DNA of 64,000 nucleotides, taken from contig CAVQBJ010000008.1 of the NCBI GenBank assembly GCA_963710725.1, positions 682,001-746,000 on the forward strand. Direction: 5' to 3'. The notes under the pieces were generated by a model. The model was not told the origin of the DNA. It saw only the letters and a list, made by a program, of their open reading frames with translations, and searched no databases. This DNA comes from CAVQBJ01 sp963710725. GTDB taxonomy: Bacteria; Actinomycetota; Thermoleophilia; Solirubrobacterales; Solirubrobacteraceae. Every line of letters begins with the position of its first letter. Positions within the stretch are counted from its first letter, which is position 1. Below are positions 37,348 through 44,562 of this stretch, one piece after another. A program made the position numbers and the translations under genes.

Positions 37348-37857
37348 TCAGTTCCTGGAGGGGAAGATGCCCGAGAGGGCGATGCAGACGTTGACCACGA
37401 GGAAGGGCTGGCGGTTCTCGTGGGGCTGGCTGCCGCCGGTGGACGGCACCGTGCTCGGGTTCAGCGTGACGAACGTGGACGTCGCGGGGTTGGTCGCGTA
37501 GGGGGTGTCGGTCGTGGTGGCCAGCGTGTTGTTCGTCGGGGACAGCGCCGTCGCGGTGGCGGTCGAGCCCTCCACGTTGTGCGTGTGACCGGGCAGCTCG
37601 CTGAGGAGCAGTGTGTGCGCCTCCTCCCCCGCCCGCTCGCCCTGGACGAATCCGCTGCCGAAGTGCATCGGCACGCGGCCCTGCAGGTTGGGCAGCGCGA
37701 AGGTCTGGACGCCGTCGCCGCCGTACGTGGTGCCGAGCAGCGAGAACAGCGCCGTGTTCTGGGAGATCGGCAGCAGCTGGCCGTTGGCCATCGCCCAGCC
37801 CTTCGGCGCGAAGCCGAAGGAGAAGATCGAGAGCTCGCCGATAAATGGAGTGGCCAT
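37348..37857 (-). CDS. Phage tail-collar (microcystin-dependent protein-like) protein, copy 4
   Basis: 169 residues with FIGELSIFSFGFAPKGWAMA, NGQLLPISQNTALFSLLGTT, YGGDGVQTFALPNLQGRVPM, ELPGHTHNVEG and the ending GIFPSRN. The central variable segment is Thr-rich (TATATALSPTNNTLATTTDT). It follows the giant exoprotein gene by 19 bp, so both are probably on one transcript. Confidence 0.9.
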   Translation of the reverse strand: MATPFIGELSIFSFGFAPKGWAMANGQLLPISQNTALFSLLGTTYGGDGVQTFALPNLQGRVPMHFGSGFVQGERAGEEAHTLLLSELPGHTHNVEGSTATATALSPTNNTLATTTDTPYATNPATSTFVTLNPSTVPSTGGSQPHENRQPFLVVNVCIALSGIFPSRN

Positions 37858-37876
37858 CTGGTGCTCGCCTCGGATC

Positions 37877-40800
37877 CTATGGCGCCGTCGGGCAGCCCGC
37901 CATGGGCGCGGGCGTGAACCCGGTCGTGTTCCCGTTCTGGATCACGGCGATCGAGGGGCCGCCGGGTCCCGAGAGCGACTGCGGGCTGGTGTCGAGGAGC
38001 GACTCGACCTGCCCGCCGCTGTCGCTGCTCGGGCCGGTGTAGCCCTGGATCTGGAACGTGCTGGACGGCTCGTTCTGGATCACGCTCATGCCGTCGGCGT
38101 CGAACTGCCCGTTCACCGCCGCGGTCCCGGCGGCGTGGGAGCTGTTCGCGGTGGCGTTCAGGCAGACCTTCGAGTTGTTCGTGCCCGAGGCCACCGTGAT
38201 CGCGTCGAGCGAGTCGGTCGAGTCCATGTTGATCGTGTTGGCGTTGAGCGTCAGGTCGAGGATCGGACTGAAGGCGAGGGTACCGGCCGCGGCCTCGGCG
38301 TCGATCCCGTAGGACTGCGCGACCTGGCTGATCGTGTTGTCGCTCACGTCGGCCTCCAGCGTCCAGTCGCCCTCGTTGTCGACGTCGATCGCCTCGCCGC
38401 CGCCGAACGCGCCGGACTTCGCGGTCCCGGCGCTGCCGATCGTGTTGTTCTTGATGTGGCCGGAGACGGTCCCGCTACCGGGCGTGGCGGCGGTGCCGAG
38501 CAGCAGCACGGCGATGTCGCTGCCCGCGGCCGTGCTGTTCTCGCTGAACGTGTTGCCCAGCACGTCGAAGGTGCCACTGAAGGTGCCGGAGCCGCCCACG
38601 TGCACGCCCTCCAGCCCGTTATCGGTGAACGAGCCGCCCGAGACGGTCAGGCTCGACGTATCGTTGGACCACACACCACCGCCGGCGTCATTGGTGAAGG
38701 TCATGTCCTCGAGGACCACCGGGCCGGTGTTGATGAGCTCCGCGGCGGCGGCGCGGTTGCCGTTGGCGTCGGAGGCCGTCGAGGTCGTGTTCTCGATCGT
38801 GCCGCCACCGACGCTGAGCGCTCCACTGCTCGTGTCATCGAGGATGACACCCTGCGTGGGTCCGGCATTCGCGTTGCCGGCCGAGATCGACCCGAAGGTC
38901 AGGCCGTTCGAGCCGATGTTCGTGTTCGCGACGTCGAGCGCGATCCCGGTCGTCGTGGCCAGCGTGTTCCCGGATCCGGTTACCGTGACCGTGCCGCCGC
39001 CCGTGGCCGTGAAGGCCGCCTTGGCGCCGGTGCTGGCGGTGAGCCCGCCGGTGAAGTCGACCTCGCCGCCGGTGTTGTTCTGCAGCAGCACGCCGCCGCC
39101 GTCGTCGGTGACCGGGCCGCTGATCGTCACGGTCCCGCCGGTGATGCTCTGTACGGACACCGAGTGGCCGGCGTTGCCGCTGATCGTCGCGCCGTCGGTC
39201 ACGGCGCCGCTGCCGCCGGTGACGTCGAGGCCGTCACCGAGGCCGTTCTCGATCTTGTCGCTGGGGTCGAGGGTGAACGCGCCGGCGCCGGTGACGTTCG
39301 CGCCCGACGATCCGCTGATGGTGATCCCGTCCACCGCGTCGCCGCCCTGCAGCGTGAGGCCGGCGCCGGCGGCGTTCGTGACCGTCGGATTGGCGCCGGA
39401 GGCCGAGACGAGCGTCTGGCCGCCGACCGTCAGGCCGAAGGACTGCCCGACGAGCGTCTCGTTCTGGTTGAGCGTCAGGCCGCCACCGTAGGTCGCGGTG
39501 CTGGTGAACAGGAAGATCGTGTCGCCCGCGGTCGTCTTGCCCGACAGGAGCATGAGCCGGTTGAAGGGCGCGCTCGACGTGCCGCTGCCGTCGGTCGTGC
39601 CGGCGTCGTTGACGTACCACACCAGACCGGCCACCTTGATCGTGGCGGTACCGGTGGTGGTGGTCGTGCCGTCCGAGACACTGAAGCTGAACGTGTCGTT
39701 GCCGGTGAACCCGGCCGGCGGCGAGTAGGTGAACGTGCCGTTGGAGCTGAGCACGACGCTGCCGCCCTTTGTCGTCGTGATCGTCCCCGGCACGGCGGTG
39801 AGGGTGTCGCCGTTGATGTCGGAGGCGTTGGCGAGCACGCTGTCGCCGGAGCCGTTGTCGGCGGTGGAGGGCTGCGGCGGGCTCGTGCCCACCCCGAAGG
39901 TCGTGTTGCCGACGGCGCCCGAGAAGGTCACCGCGCCGACGGTGGGCGCGGTGTTGACGACGTCGACCGGCACCGTGTCCGTCGTGGTCTGCGCCTTGCC
40001 CACGCCGCTGTTGCCGAGGTCGTCGATGGTGACCACGATCGAGTCCGAGCCGTGGAAGCCCTCGTTGGGCGTGTAGTCGACGCCGGCGGCGAGGTCGGCG
40101 TTGATGGCGGCCAGCGTGCCCTGGTAGGTGACGCTCGCGCTGCCGTTGGTTCCGGCGGTGAGCGACAGCCCGCTCGTGTCGGTGAGGTCAACCGTGCCGT
40201 CGAGCGGGCTCAGGTTGATCTGCTCGGTGCCCGAGCCGCCGTCCACGTCGGAGACCGACACCGCGTTGCCGTCCGCGCCGGAGAGCACGAGGTCATTATG
40301 GCCGGACGGGCCGTTCGCCTGCGCGGTCTGCACGGCGGGCACCGAGATCCCGGGCGCCTGGTTGACGTGCAGGACCGTCGCCGTGCCATCGCCCTCGTTG
40401 GCCACGACCGCCGTCGTCGTATCGGGGCTGACGGCGATGGCGTCCGGCGTCGTGCCCACCGGGAACGTGCCCACGACGTCGGGGGGATCGGCGAAGGTGT
40501 CGATCACGCTCACCTGGTTGGTGCCCGAGTCGCTCACGAACGCCTCCGACAGCGACGGCACCGCCACCACGCCGTAGGGCTCGCTGCCGGTCCCGACGCT
40601 GATCGTCTGCTCCACCGTCGGCGGGCTGGCGCTCAGGTCGAGCAGGCTGACCGAGCCGCCGTCGGCGTTCGCCACGTAGCCGGTGAAGGGAGTCGTCGAG
40701 ATGTAGGCCGGATAGGCCCCCACCGTCACGCCCCCAGTGAACGAGGGGCTGGAGCCGGCGAGGTCGATCTCGAGCGTCTGATTGTTGCGGGCGTCGTCGG

Positions 40801-41608
40801 CGTAGAGCTTGGTGCCGTCACTCGAGCCGGCGAGCCCGCTGGGCGCGGCATCGTTCTGCAGCGGGATCGTGTTCGTGACCGTGCCGGCAATGGGGTTGAC
40901 GACGCTGATCGACGCGCCGAGCAGGTTCGCCACGTACACCGACGCGCCGACCTGCACCACGCCGTCGGGCCGCGAGCCGACGGTGACGGTGTGCAGGACC
41001 GTGTTGGTCGCCGTCGAGATGATGGAGAGCGTGCCGCTCTCGAAGTTGGTGACGTAGACGGCGGTGCCGTCCGGGCTGAGCGCGACCCCGATCGGTACCG
41101 CGCCGACCGGCACGGTGGCCACCACGTCGGGCGGCGTCGCGGTCGTGTCGATCACGCTCACGCTGTTCGACTGCGAGTTGGCCACGTAGGCGCGTGTGTT
41201 GCTCACCGCCACGCCCGACGGCTGGGTGCCGACCTTCACCGCCGTGCCGGGTTTGGGCACGATGAGCGGTCCGGCGATCCGGGCCTGAGCCGCGACCTTG
41301 CCCTTGCGCCCGGAGCGCGCACGCGCCGCCGGTCGCGCCACGGCGCGCTTGGGGTGCAGGACGGCAGCGACGAGGCCCGGGATCGCGCCCTGCGCGGTCG
41401 CCTTGCCCTCGATCACGGCGAGCGGATCGGCGAGGCGGACCTGCTTGCCGGGGTGCGCCTTCGACACCGGTGCCGTCGTGCGGGCGATCGCGGCCGGCGT
41501 CGCCGCGAGCGCGCCGACGCCGCTCAGCAGGCCCACGAGCGTGATGGTGCGAGCCATCGCGCCGACCCGTCGAGGTGACTCCAGAGGCGCGGTGCGACGA
41601 CCGGCCAT
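37877..41608 (-). CDS. Giant exported beta-propeller / Ig-like / beta-helix protein
   Basis: 1243 residues from the ATG at 41606-41608. An in-frame ATG at 41639-41641 would overlap the precursor gene, and a later one precedes ARTITL. The signal peptide core is TLVGLLSGVGALAATPAAIA. Residues about 115-410 carry YVTN-type seven-bladed propeller repeats (AYVANSQSNSVSVIDT, AVYVTNFESGTLSIIST and similar). About 420-640 are cadherin/VCBS-like Ig domains (TFTYSPPAGFTGNDTFSFSV). From WYVNDAGTTDGSG (about 645) onward there are right-handed beta-helix repeats of Thr/Gly/Asn-rich strands. No cell-wall sorting signal is visible. Probable secreted adhesin or matrix protein. It starts 4 bp after the lasso-like precursor stop. 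Confidence 0.82.
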   Translation of the reverse strand: MAGRRTAPLESPRRVGAMARTITLVGLLSGVGALAATPAAIARTTAPVSKAHPGKQVRLADPLAVIEGKATAQGAIPGLVAAVLHPKRAVARPAARARSGRKGKVAAQARIAGPLIVPKPGTAVKVGTQPSGVAVSNTRAYVANSQSNSVSVIDTTATPPDVVATVPVGAVPIGVALSPDGTAVYVTNFESGTLSIISTATNTVLHTVTVGSRPDGVVQVGASVYVANLLGASISVVNPIAGTVTNTIPLQNDAAPSGLAGSSDGTKLYADDARNNQTLEIDLAGSSPSFTGGVTVGAYPAYISTTPFTGYVANADGGSVSLLDLSASPPTVEQTISVGTGSEPYGVVAVPSLSEAFVSDSGTNQVSVIDTFADPPDVVGTFPVGTTPDAIAVSPDTTTAVVANEGDGTATVLHVNQAPGISVPAVQTAQANGPSGHNDLVLSGADGNAVSVSDVDGGSGTEQINLSPLDGTVDLTDTSGLSLTAGTNGSASVTYQGTLAAINADLAAGVDYTPNEGFHGSDSIVVTIDDLGNSGVGKAQTTTDTVPVDVVNTAPTVGAVTFSGAVGNTTFGVGTSPPQPSTADNGSGDSVLANASDINGDTLTAVPGTITTTKGGSVVLSSNGTFTYSPPAGFTGNDTFSFSVSDGTTTTTGTATIKVAGLVWYVNDAGTTDGSGTSSAPFNRLMLLSGKTTAGDTIFLFTSTATYGGGLTLNQNETLVGQSFGLTVGGQTLVSASGANPTVTNAAGAGLTLQGGDAVDGITISGSSGANVTGAGAFTLDPSDKIENGLGDGLDVTGGSGAVTDGATISGNAGHSVSVQSITGGTVTISGPVTDDGGGVLLQNNTGGEVDFTGGLTASTGAKAAFTATGGGTVTVTGSGNTLATTTGIALDVANTNIGSNGLTFGSISAGNANAGPTQGVILDDTSSGALSVGGGTIENTTSTASDANGNRAAAAELINTGPVVLEDMTFTNDAGGGVWSNDTSSLTVSGGSFTDNGLEGVHVGGSGTFSGTFDVLGNTFSENSTAAGSDIAVLLLGTAATPGSGTVSGHIKNNTIGSAGTAKSGAFGGGEAIDVDNEGDWTLEADVSDNTISQVAQSYGIDAEAAAGTLAFSPILDLTLNANTINMDSTDSLDAITVASGTNNSKVCLNATANSSHAAGTAAVNGQFDADGMSVIQNEPSSTFQIQGYTGPSSDSGGQVESLLDTSPQSLSGPGGPSIAVIQNGNTTGFTPAPMAGCPTAP

Positions 41609-41612
41609 GCGC

Positions 41613-41798
41613 CTACAGCGCCGAGCCTGAGCCGATGCCATCGTGCGCGGTGGGCACCGTGCCTCGAGTCAGTTCGCTGATCGTGCCCAGCACCCTCACC
41701 TCCGGCGGCCGGTAGCCCGGTCCCGGAGAACGCTCCCGCTCCGCGGCCACGTCGCCTTCTTGATGGGCATCATCCCCCGCCCCGACCCGCTGCTCCAT
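41613..41798 (-). CDS. Lasso-peptide-type RiPP precursor
   Basis: 61 residues. The C-terminal half fits the lasso leader signature Y-x-x-P-x-(L/V)-x-x-LG-x4-LT-x-G: Y29, P32, L37-G38, L43-T44-R45. The Thr at position -2 precedes the putative core GTVPTAHDGIGSGSAL (46-61). In lasso peptides Gly1 is bonded to an Asp/Glu at position 7-9; here Asp lies at core position 8 (D53). The N-terminal leader (MEQRVGAGDD...) is acidic and unstructured. An asparagine-synthetase-like gene lies upstream. The frame stays open further upstream, but ATG 41796-41798 fits the promoter. Cyclisation is inferred, not shown. Confidence 0.72.
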   Translation of the reverse strand: MEQRVGAGDDAHQEGDVAAERERSPGPGYRPPEVRVLGTISELTRGTVPTAHDGIGSGSAL

Positions 41799-41805
41799 AC
41801 GCCGG

Positions 41806-41834
41806 ATCGTAGTCCTTCGCGGCGCCGCCCGCAA
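41806..41834 (-). promoter_or_regulatory. Promoter of the lasso-like precursor gene
   Basis: On the minus strand TTGCGG (41829-41834) and TACGAT (41806-41811) are spaced by 17 bp. The -10 ends 7 nt before the precursor ATG, predicting a leaderless mRNA. The 122-bp gap to the cyclase-like gene contains nothing else recognisable. Confidence 0.5.
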
Positions 41835-41920
41835 TCCGCTGTGCCGGGGCGCGTCTGCGACATCCGTCCATTTCGGCGCCGAAGGCTCGAGCTCGGCGCC
41901 GCCTTCGATGCCCTGCTGGG

Positions 41921-43117
41921 CTACCGCGCCTCGGTCGGGCCGGCACCGCCGCCGCGCTCGGCGTACAGCCACGCGGCGTGCAGCAGCGTGCTCGCTCCGA
42001 AGGGCGGGTTCGCCGCCCGCCAGGCCTCGCGCAGCACCGCTCGGTCGACGGCGTCGGTCGCGATGCCGCGACCATCCCAGGTCTCGGCGAAGGCTCGCGC
42101 GCGTGCGTGCCACAGCGCCCGCCCGAACTCCGCCTTGCCCCGCCGGTCGAGCAGCCCGTCGGGGAGCAGATCACCGAACAGCGACCGCATGGCCGCGCCG
42201 CGATCGCCGAACCCCGCCGCGCCTCCGCGGCGGGCGAGCGCGGCAAGGAAGGCCGCGCCGAGCAGCGGTGACCCGACCCGGACCCCGTGCGGACGAGCGA
42301 GCGCGTCGAGGCTGTGCAGGGTCAGGCGCAGGTAGCGCCGCCGCACGTACCACGCGAGACGACGGTCGAAGCGCCGCGGCTCGAGCGCGGCCTGGTCACC
42401 AGTGATCGCCGCGATCCGTGCTCGCGCGTCGGGCTTCACCCACGGCACCCGCGACAGGACGGCGGGGCGGCGCCGCAGCAGCGCACGCCGGACGCCGTAC
42501 GGCGCGAGGGCGAGCGCCACCCGGACGGCGTCGCGCGGGCGCGGCGCCGTCCGCCCGTGCAGCACCGCCTCGGCGCGAGCCCAGCGCCAGTCGGCGAACA
42601 GCCCGTCGCCGTCGAGGCCGGTGAGCAGTGCGCCGCCCGCGGCCCGCTCGAACATCGGCACGTGGAAGTACGCGTTCGGCGGCCACAGCAACCCGTGCGC
42701 ACGCAGGGCCGCGCAGGCCACGTCGCCGAGCAGGTCGAGCTCGTCGTCGAGCTCGATCCGCTGCCACTCGCGCAGCCCGAGGTGCGCCACGACGAGCTCC
42801 TGCCAGTGAGACTCGTCGGCCGAGACGACGCCGGGAAAGCGCAGGCTCACCGGAATCGGATCGGGCAGCCCCTCGCGGCGCGCCGTCCACGTCGCGACGG
42901 CGAGCACGGCCGATGAGTCGCGCCCGCCGGAGAAGCTGACCAGGCAGGGCGAGCGGGCGAGCAACGGTGCCAGCTCACCGGCCATCGCCGCGCGCGGATC
43001 GCTCGCCGCGCCCCCACCCGCCGCGGCCGCTTCCTGCAGATCGGCCACGGCCTCGTCGGCGCCGAGGGCGAAGCCGCAGGCGAGCTCGAGCGGGCGCAGC
43101 TCGAGCGCTCGGATCAC
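41921..43117 (-). CDS. Asparagine synthetase-like enzyme (lasso-cyclase-like), no glutaminase domain
   Basis: 398 residues with the PP-loop ATPase motif SFSGGRDSSAVLA (61-73), LRFPGVVSADESHWQELV and TGLDGDGLFADWRW, as in the C-terminal domain of AsnB and of lasso macrolactam synthetases (McjC type). An N-terminal class II glutaminase domain and its catalytic Cys are missing; a short 50-residue segment stands in its place. In lasso systems such enzymes adenylate the ring Asp/Glu. The GTG start (43115-43117) overlaps the PhyH stop as GTGA. Confidence 0.82.
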   Translation of the reverse strand: MIRALELRPLELACGFALGADEAVADLQEAAAAGGGAASDPRAAMAGELAPLLARSPCLVSFSGGRDSSAVLAVATWTARREGLPDPIPVSLRFPGVVSADESHWQELVVAHLGLREWQRIELDDELDLLGDVACAALRAHGLLWPPNAYFHVPMFERAAGGALLTGLDGDGLFADWRWARAEAVLHGRTAPRPRDAVRVALALAPYGVRRALLRRRPAVLSRVPWVKPDARARIAAITGDQAALEPRRFDRRLAWYVRRRYLRLTLHSLDALARPHGVRVGSPLLGAAFLAALARRGGAAGFGDRGAAMRSLFGDLLPDGLLDRRGKAEFGRALWHARARAFAETWDGRGIATDAVDRAVLREAWRAANPPFGASTLLHAAWLYAERGGGAGPTEAR

Positions 43118-44139
43118 GGTCGCGGCGCTGCGCTCGCCGGCTGCGGCGTCGGGTACATCGTCAGGTAATGGACGATGCGCGGCCGCTCCGCGGTGTTCGG
43201 CTGAGGTCCGTGCGGCAGCGCCGCGCTCCAGATGATGAGGTCGCCCGCGCCGGCGGCGATCGCACGTGGTCCGAACGGCTCGAGGTCCTCGAGCGTCGGG
43301 TCGGCGCCGCTCGGCAGGCCCGCGACCCACGCGTCGATGCGGTGCTGAAAGCCGGGCACGCAGCGAAACGCGCCCTGCTGCGCGTCGGTGTCGGTGAGGT
43401 AGAGGATGCCCTGCAGACCCGGCGTGATCGGCGTCGAGTAGTCGTCGAGGTCGAGGTGAAGCCGAGGGCCCTGATAGGGCGCGTCGGGGCGGACCGGCGC
43501 ATTGAACCCACACCGATCGGCCGTCATCACGAGGTCGGGCGTGCCGATCAGCTGCGCGTACGCCTTGTGGATCCGCGGCGAGGCATGGATCTGGGCGATG
43601 CCGGGGGCGTGATGCAGCCCCACCATGATGCCCTGGGTCAGCCCGAGGCCGTACCAGCTGTCGGGATCCCCCGGCGACGCGCCGAGATGCTCGTAGATCG
43701 CCTGCTCGAGCGCGGCGCAGGCCTCGGGCGGGGCGGCGCCGGTCACGATGACGTAGCCGTTCTCCGCCCAGAACGCGAGGTCGGCCTCGGACAGCACGGG
43801 CTCGGCGCGCTCCACCGCGGCGAGCTCCGCGCGGCGAGCCTCGTCGAGCTCCTCATCGCCGGCGATCGCATTCGCGCGCGCCACGAGCGCACCGTCGACG
43901 GGCCCACCCAGTTGCTCGAGGATCCAGCGCTCGAACGCGGCGGCGTCGGGCCGCTCGGCGAACAGGTGGCGGTGCACAGGCTCGAGGCCGAGGCCGAGGG
44001 TGTCGAGCACCGCCTTGCTCACGCGGAAGGCCTCGCGCGCGTCTGCCGGCGGCGCCTCGACGCCGGTGGCTCGGCGGCGCAGGCGCTCGAGCTCGGGAAC
44101 CCCGAGCGGCGCGTCGTCGGCGGTGACCTCCGGCTGCAC
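43114..44139 (-). CDS. PhyH-family Fe(II)/2-oxoglutarate dioxygenase
   Basis: 341 residues. The roughly 115-residue N-terminal region (Ala/Glu-rich) is unassigned. The phytanoyl-CoA dioxygenase fold follows from AFWAENGYVIVTGAAPPE. Iron ligands are H228-x-D230 (LHLDLDDYS) and the distal H310 (WSAALPHGPQPN). An Arg for 2-oxoglutarate follows in ERPRIVHYLTMYP. Coupled to the asparagine-synthetase-like gene, it may hydroxylate the peptide product; this is inference. The GTG start at 44137-44139 lies 15 bp after atpC. Confidence 0.85.
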   Translation of the reverse strand: MQPEVTADDAPLGVPELERLRRRATGVEAPPADAREAFRVSKAVLDTLGLGLEPVHRHLFAERPDAAAFERWILEQLGGPVDGALVARANAIAGDEELDEARRAELAAVERAEPVLSEADLAFWAENGYVIVTGAAPPEACAALEQAIYEHLGASPGDPDSWYGLGLTQGIMVGLHHAPGIAQIHASPRIHKAYAQLIGTPDLVMTADRCGFNAPVRPDAPYQGPRLHLDLDDYSTPITPGLQGILYLTDTDAQQGAFRCVPGFQHRIDAWVAGLPSGADPTLEDLEPFGPRAIAAGAGDLIIWSAALPHGPQPNTAERPRIVHYLTMYPTPQPASAAPRP

Positions 44140-44154
44140 CGGTGCCGCGCCCGC

Positions 44155-44562
44155 CTACTGGAGCACGGCGAGGAACGCCTCGGCGCGCCGCGCGTCGCGG
44201 AGTGCCCGCGCGCGCTCCTCGGTGCCCTCGTCGGCCCGTTCGGCCGTGGCCCGCGCGGCGTCGAGCCGCGCCTGCAACTCGACGCGGTCGAGCGCCTCGG
44301 GCGCGAGCGCCTCCTCGACGAGCAGCAGGGCGTGATTGTCGGCGAACTGCAGGTATCCCTCGGCCTGGGCGTAGCGCACGACTTCCGTCTCGGAGCGATA
44401 CAGGCGCAGCTCGGTCGGTGCGAGCTGCGCGAGCAGCGGCGAGTGATGGGCGAGGATGCCGATCGAGCCGACGGTCGTCCGCGTCGACACCATCTCGACC
44501 TCCTCGCTGAACACCTCGCCCTCTGGGGTGAGGATCTCGACCGGGAACTTCGACCGCGCCAT
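44155..44562 (-). CDS. atpC: F1Fo ATP synthase subunit epsilon
   Basis: 135 residues from the ATG at 44560-44562. The N-terminal beta-sandwich (FPVEILTPEGEVFSEEVEMV, GSIGILAHHSPLLAQL) and C-terminal alpha-hairpin (RVELQARLDAARATAERADEG) are both present. It is the regulatory subunit of the F1 central stalk. The start shares one base with the atpD stop (TGATG). Confidence 0.95.
   Translation of the reverse strand: MARSKFPVEILTPEGEVFSEEVEMVSTRTTVGSIGILAHHSPLLAQLAPTELRLYRSETEVVRYAQAEGYLQFADNHALLLVEEALAPEALDRVELQARLDAARATAERADEGTEERARALRDARRAEAFLAVLQ

Noticed and set aside
31863..37857. Prophage remnant suggested by four tail-collar proteins
   Set aside because: No terminase, capsid, portal, baseplate, lysis or integrase genes and no attachment repeats are seen. 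Tail-collar-type proteins of this class occur in chromosomal sets outside phages.
37613..41578. Very long plus-strand open frame opposite the giant exoprotein
   Set aside because: It is antisense to a protein with clear signal peptide, propeller and beta-helix motifs; its own translation is Arg/Gly/Val-rich without any recognisable domain. Long antisense frames are expected at this GC content.
41921..43117. True asparagine synthetase for amino-acid supply
   Set aside because: The glutaminase domain is absent and the gene is embedded between a dioxygenase and a lasso-like precursor, so a peptide-modifying role is more likely, though not proven.
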